Assembly (NCBI RefSeq): GCF_001681715.1
Contig: NZ_LNWY01000001.1
Coordinates: forward strand, 246,362 to 310,361
Length of the DNA: 64,000 nucleotides
Direction of reading: 5' to 3'
DNA from: Tritonibacter mobilis
GTDB lineage: Bacteria > Pseudomonadota > Alphaproteobacteria > Rhodobacterales > Rhodobacteraceae
Numbering within the stretch: the first letter of the stretch is position 1; each line of letters starts with the position of its first letter. Shown piece by piece: positions 44,613 through 54,626 of the stretch. Position numbers and translations under genes: made by a program. Under the pieces are notes generated by a model. That model was not told where the DNA came from, made no database searches, and saw only the letters and a list, made by a program, of their open reading frames with translations.

Positions 44613-46274
44613 CTAGGTTCCGGCCAGAATCCAACGTGCCGCTTTTTCGGCGATCATGAGGGTGGGCGCATTGGTGTTGCCGCTGGTGATGTTCGGCATA
44701 ACACTGGCATCCACGACCCGCAGGTTCGCCACACCTTTTAGACGCAGATGTGAATCCAACACCGCAGTCGGGTCGTCATCGTGACCCATTTTTACCGTCC
44801 CAACAGGGTGGAAAATCGTGGAAGCGATATCGCCTGCAAGCTTGGCGAGGTCGTCGTCGCTTTGATATTGCACACCGGGTTTAAATTCTTCGGGCTCGTA
44901 AGGCTTCATCGCGGCTTGACCCATGATGTCACGCACCTGACGCAGGCTGTCAGCCGCGACTTTGCGGTCCTCGTCGGTGGCCAGATAGTTGGGCGAGATC
45001 ATGGGTGCATCACGGTAGCTGGCCGAGCGGATTTGGATTGTTCCCCGGCTGGTGGGGTTCAGGTTGCAAACGCTCACGGTCATCGCAGGGAAACTGTGCA
45101 GTGGCTCACCAAAGGCATCCAGGCTCAGCGGTTGCACGTGATATTCTAGATTGGCGTGGCTGCGGTTTGGATCGGACCGGGTAAACGCCCCCAATTGGCT
45201 TGGTGCCATGCTCATCGGACCGGATCGCTTGAACAGATACTCCGCGCCAATCAGCGCTTTGCCGAACAGATTACCGGCCAGCGTGTTCAAAGTGCGCGTT
45301 CCATTGACCTTAAAGACGGCGCGAATTTGCAAGTGGTCCTGAAGATTCTCACCGACTGGCGCGTCACGCAGGACGTCTATGCCATGCTGTTTTAACAAGG
45401 CCGCAGGTCCGATGCCCGACAGTTGCAGGATCTGAGGCGAGTTCACAGCCCCCGCCGACAGGATCGTCTCACGCCGGGCGGTCACTATGCGCGATTGACC
45501 CTTGTGATTGACCCGCGCGCCGGTGCATTGCACTGCGCCGTCCACGGTCTCAAAGGTGAGCTTTTCGACTTGAGCTTGGGTCCAGATCGTCAGATTCTGG
45601 CGTGTTTTGGCGGGCCTCAAAAAGGCTTTGGACGTGTTCCACCGCCAGCCCGAGCGTTGATTGACGTCAAAATACGCAACACCTGCGTTGTCACCACTGT
45701 TGAAATCCTCGGTTCTTTCGATCCCTGCCTGCGTTGCAGCTTCGGCAAAGCTGTCCAGAACATCCCAGCGCAAACGCTGTTTTTCGACGCGCCACTCGCC
45801 GCCGTGCCCATGCATATCGGAAAACCGGCTGTTGTCTCCGGTTGCAGGGTTGGCACCCTGATCCAGCTTGTAGTGGTCTTCGTGCGCTTTGAAATCCCTG
45901 AGAGAGTTATCCCAGTTCCAGTCAGACTCCCCGGTGAGCTGCGCCCAATTGTCGTAGTCACGGGCCTGTCCACGCATGTAGATCATGCCGTTGATCGAGG
46001 AACAGCCACCCAGAGTTTTACCACGCGGATACCGCAATACGCGACCGTTCAGTCCTTTGTCGGCCTCGGTGCTATAGAGCCAATCGGTACGTGGATTGCC
46101 GATGCAATAAAGATATCCGACCGGGACGTGAATCCAAGGATAGGTGTCGGCTTTGCCTGCTTCGAGCAAGAGCACCCGATTGCTTGGGTCGGCGCTTAGT
46201 CGATTTGCAAGGAGACACCCTGCTGATCCACCTCCAATTACGATGAAATCAAACTCTGTCCCCATGTCCGACAC
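44613..46274 (-). CDS. GMC-family FAD-dependent alcohol/choline dehydrogenase-like oxidoreductase
   Basis: 553 residues. The FAD Rossmann motif [18 protein letters not shown] is at the N-terminus, LEAG follows, [20 protein letters not shown] is GMC signature 1, and [19 protein letters not shown] signature 2. The catalytic His is in [12 protein letters not shown], with Asn as the second catalytic position near [19 protein letters not shown] 46274 is preferred because AGGGAGG lies seven bases upstream; ATG 46265 is the alternative. It oxidises an unknown alcohol. Divergent from a LysR gene, which is its likely regulator. Confidence 0.9.
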   Translation of the reverse strand: MSDMGTEFDFIVIGGGSAGCLLANRLSADPSNRVLLLEAGKADTYPWIHVPVGYLYCIGNPRTDWLYSTEADKGLNGRVLRYPRGKTLGGCSSINGMIYMRGQARDYDNWAQLTGESDWNWDNSLRDFKAHEDHYKLDQGANPATGDNSRFSDMHGHGGEWRVEKQRLRWDVLDSFAEAATQAGIERTEDFNSGDNAGVAYFDVNQRSGWRWNTSKAFLRPAKTRQNLTIWTQAQVEKLTFETVDGAVQCTGARVNHKGQSRIVTARRETILSAGAVNSPQILQLSGIGPAALLKQHGIDVLRDAPVGENLQDHLQIRAVFKVNGTRTLNTLAGNLFGKALIGAEYLFKRSGPMSMAPSQLGAFTRSDPNRSHANLEYHVQPLSLDAFGEPLHSFPAMTVSVCNLNPTSRGTIQIRSASYRDAPMISPNYLATDEDRKVAADSLRQVRDIMGQAAMKPYEPEEFKPGVQYQSDDDLAKLAGDIASTIFHPVGTVKMGHDDDPTAVLDSHLRLKGVANLRVVDASVMPNITSGNTNAPTLMIAEKAARWILAGT

Positions 46275-46433
46275 TGCGCGACCTCCCTCTGTGTTTGATG
46301 GCAGCGCAGAAACAAGCGGTGTTGTTTATGACACGCACGGGCTCTTTCGGGCGCTGCAACGCTGTGAAGGTTAGAAAACCGGTTGTCTCATTTCCAATGA
46401 CAAATTTTTCGCAGTGATATTAAAACTGGTAAT

Positions 46434-47339
46434 ATGGAGCGATTTTCAAACCCCAACAGCATTCTGGCCTTTGTCACAGTGGCACGCGAGGGATCGGTGT
46501 CGCGTGCGGCGGAGATATTGAACCTAACCCAGCCCGCAGTGAGTCATCAGATCCGGCGGTTGAGCGAAGACATTGGGATCACGCTGTTCACGCGCACGTC
46601 TCGTGGATTGGATCTCACTGCAGATGCAAAGTCGCTGCTGCCAAAAGCCGAACAGGTTCTGGATGCAATGACGGAGTTTCGCCGCTGTGCCAGTCTGCAA
46701 TGCGGTCAGGTGAAAGGCACGCTGCGCCTCGGCACAATCATTGATCCGGAGTTTATTCGATTGGGACGTCTCCTGAGCCAATTGGGCGCAGCGCATCCCA
46801 ACATCACGACCGAGCTGGTGCATGGCGTCAGCGGTGAGATCCTTGAAAAAATTCAGCGGCGGCAGGTGGATGCAGGTTTTTATCTCGCTGGGCCAGATCA
46901 GTTTGACGAGTTGCCATCAGAGCAGGCGCTTTACACGCTAAAGCTTGCGGATTTTGCCTACCGGATCATTGCCCCACCCGGATGGGAGGGGCGTGTGGCG
47001 GGGGCCGGGTGGACAGACCTGGCAGATCTGCCCTGGATTGGGACGCCGGAGGTTTCCGTACACAACCGACTGCTGCGCCGGATCTTTGCCGCGCACGAAT
47101 GTCCGCAAAACATCGTGGCACTGGTCGATCACGAGGCTTCGATGCTCGAGATGGTGCGGTCAGGCGTTGGCCTTAGCCTGTGTCGGGAGTCGATCGCCCT
47201 TCATCAAAGGCAATCCTTTGGTTTGGTGGTTTGCGAAGAGTTGAGTGTACCCGCGTCCCTTGGCATCCTGACGCTACAAGAGCGACAGAATGATCCGGTT
47301 GTTGCGGCGCTCTTCAACCAGCTTAGCGCTGTCTGGTAG
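46434..47339 (+). CDS. LysR-family transcriptional regulator
   Basis: 301 residues. Helix-turn-helix at residues 8-65 (AREGSVSRAAEILNLTQPAVSHQIRRLSEDIG), then a LysR effector domain. It is divergent from the GMC oxidoreductase gene with 159 bases between, the classic LysR arrangement for control of that gene. Its 3' end meets another LysR gene head to head with 9 bases between. Effector unknown. Confidence 0.9.
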   Translation: MERFSNPNSILAFVTVAREGSVSRAAEILNLTQPAVSHQIRRLSEDIGITLFTRTSRGLDLTADAKSLLPKAEQVLDAMTEFRRCASLQCGQVKGTLRLGTIIDPEFIRLGRLLSQLGAAHPNITTELVHGVSGEILEKIQRRQVDAGFYLAGPDQFDELPSEQALYTLKLADFAYRIIAPPGWEGRVAGAGWTDLADLPWIGTPEVSVHNRLLRRIFAAHECPQNIVALVDHEASMLEMVRSGVGLSLCRESIALHQRQSFGLVVCEELSVPASLGILTLQERQNDPVVAALFNQLSAVW

Positions 47340-47348
47340 GTCAGAATC

Positions 47349-48257
47349 TCAGCTCTCTGGAACCAGTAGCTCCGTGCGCCTTGCGCGCGCTGCTTTTTGC
47401 AAAAACTCGGACACCGCGCGGACACGGGCAAGATCTTCGGTGGCCTGATGGCCCACGATCCAGACTGTGCGTTTGAGCAGGTATTCATTGGTCAGGACAG
47501 GGACAAGGCTTGGGTCATTCAACGCCATAAATCGCGGCAGGATACCTATACCTGAGCCTGCACGAATGGCTTCTTTTTGGGCGGCCATGGAGCTGGACGC
47601 AAAACGAACCGTTCGCCGCAAGCCTAATTCTTCCAGATATCGCACTTCTGGCGAGAACAGCATGTCAGCGATGTAGCCCACCAATCGGTGATCTTTCAGT
47701 TCATCCAGCGTCTGCGGTACGCCATGTTCGGCAACATAGTCGGCGGAGCCGAAAAAATGCAGGTGGTAGTCACCGAGCTTGCGCGCAAGAAGGCGACCGC
47801 TTTCCGGTAACGACAGGCTCAGCGCGAGGTGAACCTCTTTGGAGGCGACTCGAAAGGCGCGCGAACTGGAGACAACCTCGATATCGACGCCGGGGTGATC
47901 CTTTTGAAACTGGGTGAGAATGGATGGCAGAAAATAGGTGCCCAGACCATCAGGCGCCCCCACTCGAACGCTGCCCGAAAGCCGTTTGTTCTGTCCTGAA
48001 ACCGCCTCGTGCAGTTGTTCGCTGGCTTGTTCGATCTCCAGCGCGAAGGGCAGGATTTTCTCTCCGGCTGCGGTCAGCTCAAACCCATCAGCGCGCCGCA
48101 GGAACAAACTGGTGCCAATCGCCTTTTCCAAGGCCCTGACTCGGCGAGAAATCGTGGTCTGGTCGATGCCGAGCACCTTGCCCGCATCGGTCATCCGCCG
48201 CATCCGATGCAGCGCGATAAAGACCTTTAAGTCGTTCCAGTCAAAGTGATTCTGCAT
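47349..48257 (-). CDS. LysR-family transcriptional regulator
   Basis: About 302 residues from ATG 48257 (MQNHFDWNDLKVFIALHRMR). The helix-turn-helix reads TDAGKVLGIDQTTISRRVRALEKAIG, a variant common in this family; the effector domain follows. ATG 48278 is an alternative start. It is divergent from the TRAP operon at 48371, which it probably regulates. Confidence 0.9.
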   Translation of the reverse strand: MQNHFDWNDLKVFIALHRMRRMTDAGKVLGIDQTTISRRVRALEKAIGTSLFLRRADGFELTAAGEKILPFALEIEQASEQLHEAVSGQNKRLSGSVRVGAPDGLGTYFLPSILTQFQKDHPGVDIEVVSSSRAFRVASKEVHLALSLSLPESGRLLARKLGDYHLHFFGSADYVAEHGVPQTLDELKDHRLVGYIADMLFSPEVRYLEELGLRRTVRFASSSMAAQKEAIRAGSGIGILPRFMALNDPSLVPVLTNEYLLKRTVWIVGHQATEDLARVRAVSEFLQKAARARRTELLVPES

Positions 48258-48370
48258 TTTTGCAGTTTTGGTATGCATTTGTATCCATGTCAAACGCCAA
48301 CACATTGCATATTTTGGCGCCAAAGGTTCGCGGCCCGCTCCGCAAGAACTTTCCCAAGGGAGGAATTGCA

Positions 48371-48874
48371 ATGGTTCTGATCCGTCTCATCGACGGGCTG
48401 AACGAGATTGTCGGCAAGGCAGTCTCTTATGTCGCCGTTATTTTTGCAGGGATGATCATCTACGACGTGGTCATGCGCTATGGCTTCAACGCGCCTACGC
48501 TCTGGGCGTTTGATCTCACCAAGATGTTCTTTGGCTTCTACTTCGTGTTGCTCGGCGGCTATGCCCTGCGACATCAAGCCCATGTCAAAGTCGACCTGGT
48601 AACAGAGAATTTGCCTTCACGTCCGCGCCAGATCGTAGAAGTGCTCGGATATTTGATCTTCTTCTTCCCGTTCTGCTGGGTTTTTGTGATCAAGAGCTGG
48701 GAGTTCGCGCTGCGCTCTTATGCGCAGGGTGAGACCACCTATGGCGCGGTTCAGATTCCGGTGTACCCGGTGAAAATCGCTATGGCGGTCGCGGCGTGCC
48801 TCTTGGCAATCCAAGGCGTCTCCGAAGTTTTGAAACTCATCTTTAAGCAGTCGGAGCAGCGCCATGTCGGGTGA
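48371..48874 (+). CDS. TRAP transporter small membrane subunit (DctQ)
   Basis: 167 residues, four membrane helices. ATG 48371 has AAGGGAGGAA upstream. WAFDLTKMFFGFYFVLLGGYALRHQAHVKVDLV is the conserved region. The dctM gene starts inside its 3' end (11-base overlap). Gene order here is Q-M-P, unlike the malonate TRAP (P-Q-M), typical of the DctP clade with larger binding proteins. Confidence 0.9.
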   Translation: MVLIRLIDGLNEIVGKAVSYVAVIFAGMIIYDVVMRYGFNAPTLWAFDLTKMFFGFYFVLLGGYALRHQAHVKVDLVTENLPSRPRQIVEVLGYLIFFFPFCWVFVIKSWEFALRSYAQGETTYGAVQIPVYPVKIAMAVAACLLAIQGVSEVLKLIFKQSEQRHVG

Positions 48875-50189
48875 AGTCATTGGTTTGATCATGGCCGGCC
48901 TGCTGCTCGCAGGCCTTTTCATGGGCCATCCGTTGGCAATGGTTCTGGGTGGCACAGCCGTATTGGGCGCGATCATCGCAGGCAAACCGATGGTGCTGGG
49001 GATTGTGATCAACCGCATCTACGGCGAGGTGCTGGACAACTATATCCTGATCGCCATCCCGCTCTTTGTGTTGATGGCGCGTTTCCTGTCCGACTCGGGC
49101 GTGACGGACCGAATGTTTGAAACCCTGCGGCTGTTGATGTCGCGGGTCACGGGCGGGCTTGGTCTTGCGGTGGTGTTCATTTCGATCCTGCTTGCGGCAA
49201 CCACAGGTATCATTGGCGCATCGATCACAGTGATGGGTGTGATGGCGCTGAAGCCAATGCTGCAATATGGCTATTCCAAGCGGCTGACGACGGGCGTGAT
49301 TGCGGCCTCTGGCTGCCTTGGCATTCTGATCCCCCCCTCGATCATGCTCATTTTGATGGCGTCGAACTCCTCTCTTTCCGTCGGAGAACTGTTTGCGGGC
49401 TCCATGGTGCCGGGCGTTATTCTTGGCATGCTTTATGCAGGATATGTGGCGCTTGTTGCGCTGTTTCGTCCTGATCTGGCCCCTTCGGTTCCGGTTGAGG
49501 ACAAAGTCTCGCGCGGCACACTTCTGAAGATGCTGGTGATGGAGGCCCTGCCGCCGCTGGTTCTGATTTTCGGCATCCTTGGCACCATGCTTGCGGGGAT
49601 CGCCACTGCAACAGAAGCCTCTGCAATCGGCGCGGCATTGGCGCTGGGTATCGTGATTTTCCGCGGCCGGTTTGAGTGGGGAACTTTCCGTTCTGCGCTT
49701 CATGAAACGGCGCGCACCTCCGCGATGATCTTGTTCATTGTTGTTGGTGCGACGGCCTTTACAGGGGTGTTTAACATCACCGGCGGGTTGCGAGCTGCGC
49801 AGGAATTGATGCGCGGTCTGGACATGGAGCCATGGATGCTCATTGCGGTGATGATGTTCATCGTCTTTGCGCTTGGCATGTTCCTTGATTGGACCGGGAT
49901 TGTCTTGCTGTCCTTCCCGATCTTTTTGCCAATCGTGCAGGAAATGGGCATCAGCGAATTGTGGTTCGTGGTGTTGACCGCTGTGGTGCTGCAAACCTCG
50001 TTCCTGTCGCCGCCATTTGGATATGCGCTGTTCTATCTGCGGGCGCTGGCTCCGCCGGAGGTGCGCACATCTGACATCATTATCGGCGTGCTGCCCTTCA
50101 TCGGGCTGATCCTGATGATGGCCATCGCCATCGCCGTCTTTCCGGAACTGGTCACATGGCTACCGGAAACCCTTTACCAAACGAAATGA
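48864..50189 (+). CDS. TRAP transporter large membrane subunit (DctM)
   Basis: 441 residues. Conserved DctM segments are ATTGIIGASITVMGVMALKPML, GCLGILIPPSIMLILMAS and FLSPPFGYALFYLRALAPPEV near the C-terminus. ATG 48864 has a GGAG-type site. Together with DctQ and DctP it forms a Na+-dependent uptake system for an unknown acid, possibly linked to the amino-alcohol enzyme gene downstream. Confidence 0.93.
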   Translation: MSGEVIGLIMAGLLLAGLFMGHPLAMVLGGTAVLGAIIAGKPMVLGIVINRIYGEVLDNYILIAIPLFVLMARFLSDSGVTDRMFETLRLLMSRVTGGLGLAVVFISILLAATTGIIGASITVMGVMALKPMLQYGYSKRLTTGVIAASGCLGILIPPSIMLILMASNSSLSVGELFAGSMVPGVILGMLYAGYVALVALFRPDLAPSVPVEDKVSRGTLLKMLVMEALPPLVLIFGILGTMLAGIATATEASAIGAALALGIVIFRGRFEWGTFRSALHETARTSAMILFIVVGATAFTGVFNITGGLRAAQELMRGLDMEPWMLIAVMMFIVFALGMFLDWTGIVLLSFPIFLPIVQEMGISELWFVVLTAVVLQTSFLSPPFGYALFYLRALAPPEVRTSDIIIGVLPFIGLILMMAIAIAVFPELVTWLPETLYQTK

Positions 50190-50206
50190 GACTGGAGGAG
50201 ATCTCT

Positions 50207-51295
50207 ATGACGCTTACAAAGACACTGGCTTCGGCCACCGTCGCCGTCACCCTTGCCGCGGGTGCTGCATCCGCGCAAGAAACATGGCAAATGACCACCA
50301 CATGGCCCTCTTCGCTTGACCTGATCCAATTCGACAAACATTTTGTCGATCTGGCCAACAAACTCGCTGGCGACGAAGTTACCATCGAGTTCTTTGAGGG
50401 CGGTAGCCTTGTGCCCTCGGGCGAAGTTTTTGGCGCCGTAGAGAGCGGTATCGTTCAGGCTGGTGCGGATTGGCCGGGCTATTGGGCGGGTCGTGATCCG
50501 GCATTCTCACCGCTGGCCACCACGTCGAGCCTGTTTAACGCTGTGGACTACGTGAACTGGATTCAACAGTGGGGCGGTCAGGAACTTTACAACGAGACCT
50601 ATGGCAAATTTGGCATGGTCTATCTGCCTTATGCTGTTACCAACAACGAGTCTGGCTTCCACACCAAAGAAGCCATCCGCACCATTGATGACCTGCAAGG
50701 CAAACGCCTGCGGGTTTCCGGTCTGGAGCAGGGGCGTCTGCTGAACAACCTAGGCGGTAGCCAAGTTTCCATGGCCGGTGGAGAGATCTACCAGTCGCTG
50801 GAACGCGGTGTGATTGACGGCGCCGAATTCTCGACCCCGAATGTCGACTGGTCCGGTGGTTTCCAGCAGGTGACAGGCTACTGGGCGACTCCCGGTTGGC
50901 ACCAGTCCGCATCGGTCTTTGGCGTGATGATCAACAAATCTGCTTGGGACGCGCTCAGCCCGGAAACCCAAGAGAAGCTGCAAATCGCTGCAGATGCAAC
51001 GATGCTGTGGTCGCTTGCCTACACCGAACGTAACGCCAACGACGCGTATAAAAAGTTCGACGAAGTCAATGAGATCACCCGTATGGATGACGCGGCACTG
51101 GAGAAAATCCAGCAAACCGCGAACGCAGTGATCGAAGAGGTTGCCTGCGAGAACCCAACTTCGGCGAAAGTGTACCTGAGCCAGCTTGAGTATCTTGCAG
51201 ATTACTCCAACTGGCGTTCGGCTTCTGCGCCGTTCAACCTCGGTCGGAACCCGAACGGTCCCGACATTAAAAAAATTCGCGCTTGCGCGGAATGA
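50207..51295 (+). CDS. TRAP transporter substrate-binding protein (DctP, 2-oxo-acid/TakP-like clade)
   Basis: 362 residues from ATG 50207, preceded by TGGAGGAG; a signal peptide ends at AASA. The mature protein starts QETWQMTTTWPSSLDL. GKRLRVSGLEQGRLLNNLGGSQVSMAGGEIYQSLERGVIDGAEFSTPNVDW and PGWHQSASVFGVMINK place it in the clade that includes TakP (2-oxo acids) rather than C4-dicarboxylate DctP. Ligand unknown. Confidence 0.9.
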   Translation: MTLTKTLASATVAVTLAAGAASAQETWQMTTTWPSSLDLIQFDKHFVDLANKLAGDEVTIEFFEGGSLVPSGEVFGAVESGIVQAGADWPGYWAGRDPAFSPLATTSSLFNAVDYVNWIQQWGGQELYNETYGKFGMVYLPYAVTNNESGFHTKEAIRTIDDLQGKRLRVSGLEQGRLLNNLGGSQVSMAGGEIYQSLERGVIDGAEFSTPNVDWSGGFQQVTGYWATPGWHQSASVFGVMINKSAWDALSPETQEKLQIAADATMLWSLAYTERNANDAYKKFDEVNEITRMDDAALEKIQQTANAVIEEVACENPTSAKVYLSQLEYLADYSNWRSASAPFNLGRNPNGPDIKKIRACAE

Positions 51296-51315
51296 TCTGA
51301 ATCCATCGAGTATGT

Positions 51316-51349
51316 CGTCAGCGCGTGGATAGCGCGCTGACGATTTTTT
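51316..51349 (+). terminator. Rho-independent terminator after the second TRAP operon
   Basis: CGTCAGCGCG (51316-51325) pairs perfectly with CGCGCTGACG (51333-51342), then TTTTTT at 51344-51349. Confidence 0.85.
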
Positions 51350-51399
51350 GTGCGATCCTCTTGAGCATTCGGAGCCGCATCTTGCAGGCCGATGCGGCT

Positions 51400-54300
51400 T
51401 CAGATGTTATTGAGCTCGGCCAGCACCTGATTGAGCACGCTGATGATCATCTCAACATCTTCGGTTTCAATCGTGAGCGGCGGTCTGATCTTCAGGATGT
51501 TGTCTTTGGGGCCTTCGCTGCCGATCAAGATACGATGATCCCGCATGCGGTTTTTGACGTATGCACAGATTTCGGTCGCCTCAGAGCCATCGGCGCGGAT
51601 TAGTTCCAGCCCTAAAAACAACCCCATACCCCGCACGTCACCGACGCAGGGGTATTTCGTCTCGAGCCTCTTTAGTCCGGTCATAAGCTCTGCACCCCGG
51701 TTGCGGGCATTGGTTTGCAAGCCTTCGTCATCGACAATATCCAACACTTCTTTGCCGATGCGGCACGACAGTGTGGACCCGCCAAAGGTCGAGAAAAATT
51801 CAATCCCGTTGTCAAAACTCTCTGCAATCGCTTTGGTGGTGACCAAAACCCCAAGCGGATGACCATTGCCGATAGGTTTGCCCATCACCACGATATCCGG
51901 CAACGCGCCTTGGTGTTCAAAACCAAAGTAATAATCGCCCAACCGACCCAGCCCGGTCTGGACTTCATCCGCGATGCAAACTCCGCCCGCAGCGCGGATT
52001 TTTTCATATACAGCAGATAGATAACCCGTTGGCGGAATGATCTGACCTCCTACAGAGGGAAATGTCTCGGCGATGAAGCCTGCAACCCCATGCCCTTTGG
52101 CCTGAAGCGAGGCAATTGCGGGGTCCACCAGATCCGCAAACTTCTGCGCGCGGTCTGGATCATCGCGACGGAAGCGACCGCGATAGTCATCCGCGACCTC
52201 TATCAATTCCACCCAATCCGCTTGGCCGACACCACCGGGTTTGTTGAATTTGTAAGCGGATATATCAATCGCCCCGGTGGTATTGCCGTGATAGCCGTGA
52301 TCGGGCGTCACCATGCCTTTTGCGCCAGTGTGCGCGCGTGCAAGACGTAGCGCCAGTTCATTGGCCTCGGTGCCCGAATTTACAAAGAAACAGACCTCAA
52401 AATGATCGGGCAATTTTGACAGGATCTTGTCCGCAAAGGCCGTCTGTGCCGGGTGCAAATACCGCGTATTGGAGTTCATGCGCCGCAACTGGTCGGCGGC
52501 CACCGCCTGAATACGCGGATGCGCGTGGCCCACATGTGGGACATTGTTGTAGGCGTCCAGATACGGACGCCCCCATTCGTCAAACAAATGGTGTTTCCAG
52601 CCCCGCACCAGCATCACCGGGTCAGAGTAGGTGAGGCTCAGGTTGCCGCCAAAATGTGCGCGCCGTTTGTCCAAAACTTCCGATTTGTCAGTGGGTTGAT
52701 AACAAACCTTCTCATCAGGAAGATTAAGCAACGCTGCCGGGTTTGGACATAGCGCACGCCACAGGTACATCTCGTCCGGGTCACCGACACCGGGCCAATC
52801 TGCCTCGATCCCATCGCAACTAAGGGCAAGTTGGAAATGCACATGCGGCGCCCAGCCGCCGTTTTGCGCAGGCGTACCAAGGTGGCAGAAAATCTCGCCT
52901 TTGGCGACGCGGTCACCGGGGTTCAGACGTGTAATCGCTTCGGGGTCAAGATGCCCATAAAGCGTATAGAACGGATCACCTGCTGGTGTCTTATGGCGTA
53001 GAATAATCACGCCACCATAATCCAGATGAGTTTTGCGATTTTCTGCGATCCAGACCTCGCCATCCAAAGGCGCGTGTAGTGCAGTTCCCGCAGGCGCAAA
53101 ACCATCCACCGCAAGATGCACTGTACGGCGGTCGCTGGCTTTCCATGGCCCATTTCGAAACGCAGCTTCTGTGTAGATCAGCCGTGGCTCGTGATAATAT
53201 CCGAGCCAAATTTGACCCTCTTGGTTGAATTCTTCCCCAACGCGGGCCGCTTCCGCCAGTGGCATCTCAAATGGGTTTTGTGGCCAGAGGCTGTTTTCAA
53301 CCGAAAGCGATCCCATTGGCGCATCTGAAAGATCCTGCCCCATCAGGGGGGCAAAACTGCCGCGCGCCTCATTCAGCCAGGCCATCACACGGTCGCCGCC
53401 ATTCACGACCGGCAGATCACAGGCGGCACGCAGCCTTGCGGCCATCAAACCCGCGTTCAGATCATGACCCTCAAGGAAACGCCACGCCGGCCCCTGCGAA
53501 ATGGTGATGTAAGGGTCATCCGGGTTTTCTGCGGCCATAAGTGTGGAGTTCACAACACTCACCGCCAAACGCACTCGCAAAAGCGGCCACAGCAAATCGA
53601 TCTCATGTGCATTCAAAGGGTTAACCGCGTGATATCCCGAAACAAGCGCGGCCAGTGCCGCATCAGGTTGAGGGTGATCCAGCACCAGATAGGCCGCCGC
53701 AATGGCGAGGTCACAAATTCGGGGGGCTGCGCACATGTCGCCAAAATCAATGAGTCCGCTTACATGCGGTGTCTCCCCCGTCCCTGCGCCACCACTCACC
53801 AGAATATTGTAATCATTGGCATCATTGTGGATCGCCTGTTGGGGCAAGCGGTCAAGTTCTGGTTTGAGCGCCTGATATTGATCGCAGATTTTGCGGATCA
53901 GGGTTTTTCGCGCGCCATCCTCAATACACGCCAGGTCTTGGGCAACCCAATCGGCGCGCATCAGGTCCCATTTGAAATCGCGCGACAGTTTCGGGTGTTC
54001 AAAATCCCTGAGCGTTGCCGTGGTTGCACCCAGAATTCCCCCAACTTCTGCGATCAACTGCTCTGTTTTTGGTGCGGCATGAGCGTAGCATTGACCAGGC
54101 AGGCGCTCAATCACCCAAACCAAGCGGGTTTCGCCCGCATCATCCTGAAGATGCAGCATCTTTTCTCCCGAAAGCGCTGCAACAACTGTTGGACAGGGCA
54201 AAGCGCGATTGGCTTTTGCGATATGATCCAAAGTTTGGATTTGTAGATCCACCAACCAGTCTTCGCAGCCCGGACGCATGGCTTTGATTACATAGCCTGA

Positions 54301-54408
54301 CCCTTCCGGTGTTTCAGCGAGAAAGTTCAGATCATACTCGCCATCAAGGCGTTTCAGCTTTGCACGAATGCCCCAATGCTGCTCCAAGGCAGATGCCCAA
54401 TGGTCCAT
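51400..54408 (-). CDS. Three-domain protein: APH-type kinase, M23-type zinc domain, class III aminotransferase/phospho-lyase
   Basis: 1002 residues from ATG 54408, chosen because GGGAGGAG lies directly before it; the frame is open further to 54582. Residues about 1-350 are a choline/hydroxylysine-kinase-like APH fold with HNDANDYN (His194, Asp196) and DFGD near 222. Residues about 425-530 are an M23-type domain with intact zinc ligands His431, Asp435 and the H-x-H at 522-524. Residues about 575-1000 are a class III PLP aminotransferase fold with DEVQTGLGR (Asp814) and the PLP Lys844 in MGKPIGNGHP. In animals separate hydroxylysine or ethanolamine-type kinases and PLP phospho-lyases act in sequence, so a phosphorylate-then-eliminate role on an amino alcohol is likely. 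The M23 part has no known role here. Confidence 0.88.
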   Translation of the reverse strand: MDHWASALEQHWGIRAKLKRLDGEYDLNFLAETPEGSGYVIKAMRPGCEDWLVDLQIQTLDHIAKANRALPCPTVVAALSGEKMLHLQDDAGETRLVWVIERLPGQCYAHAAPKTEQLIAEVGGILGATTATLRDFEHPKLSRDFKWDLMRADWVAQDLACIEDGARKTLIRKICDQYQALKPELDRLPQQAIHNDANDYNILVSGGAGTGETPHVSGLIDFGDMCAAPRICDLAIAAAYLVLDHPQPDAALAALVSGYHAVNPLNAHEIDLLWPLLRVRLAVSVVNSTLMAAENPDDPYITISQGPAWRFLEGHDLNAGLMAARLRAACDLPVVNGGDRVMAWLNEARGSFAPLMGQDLSDAPMGSLSVENSLWPQNPFEMPLAEAARVGEEFNQEGQIWLGYYHEPRLIYTEAAFRNGPWKASDRRTVHLAVDGFAPAGTALHAPLDGEVWIAENRKTHLDYGGVIILRHKTPAGDPFYTLYGHLDPEAITRLNPGDRVAKGEIFCHLGTPAQNGGWAPHVHFQLALSCDGIEADWPGVGDPDEMYLWRALCPNPAALLNLPDEKVCYQPTDKSEVLDKRRAHFGGNLSLTYSDPVMLVRGWKHHLFDEWGRPYLDAYNNVPHVGHAHPRIQAVAADQLRRMNSNTRYLHPAQTAFADKILSKLPDHFEVCFFVNSGTEANELALRLARAHTGAKGMVTPDHGYHGNTTGAIDISAYKFNKPGGVGQADWVELIEVADDYRGRFRRDDPDRAQKFADLVDPAIASLQAKGHGVAGFIAETFPSVGGQIIPPTGYLSAVYEKIRAAGGVCIADEVQTGLGRLGDYYFGFEHQGALPDIVVMGKPIGNGHPLGVLVTTKAIAESFDNGIEFFSTFGGSTLSCRIGKEVLDIVDDEGLQTNARNRGAELMTGLKRLETKYPCVGDVRGMGLFLGLELIRADGSEATEICAYVKNRMRDHRILIGSEGPKDNILKIRPPLTIETEDVEMIISVLNQVLAELNNI

Positions 54409-54565
54409 ATGCTCCTCCCAAAGCTTTGATTGATACGCGGGCGCTCCGCACCGCATGTTACCTTGTTCTATATCCGAAAACGCAGCGCAAGGAATTGCCA
54501 TGAAAGAGTAAATTGCCCCGTGCGCGAAGTTTCGTGAGGGGGTGGCTTTGTTTTTGAGATCAATG

Positions 54566-54582
54566 TTGACTAAATTTGTCAA
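54566..54582. promoter_or_regulatory. Iron-Rhodo-box-like operator before the TonB receptor
   Basis: TTGACTAAATTTGTCAA contains TGA-N9-TCA (54567-54581), the pattern proposed for iron-responsive control in Rhodobacterales, with 5-bp perfect outer arms. It lies 44 bases before the receptor start and overlaps a TTGACT -35-like box, so a repressor bound here would block transcription when iron is plentiful. Confidence 0.65.
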
Positions 54583-54626
54583 TCATAGATACATACCGGT
54601 GATATTAAAACGCCGAGAGATTCGAG

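Noticed and set aside
46434..48257. The two LysR genes as a recent duplication
   Set aside because: They differ strongly in sequence, including the recognition helix, and face different targets.
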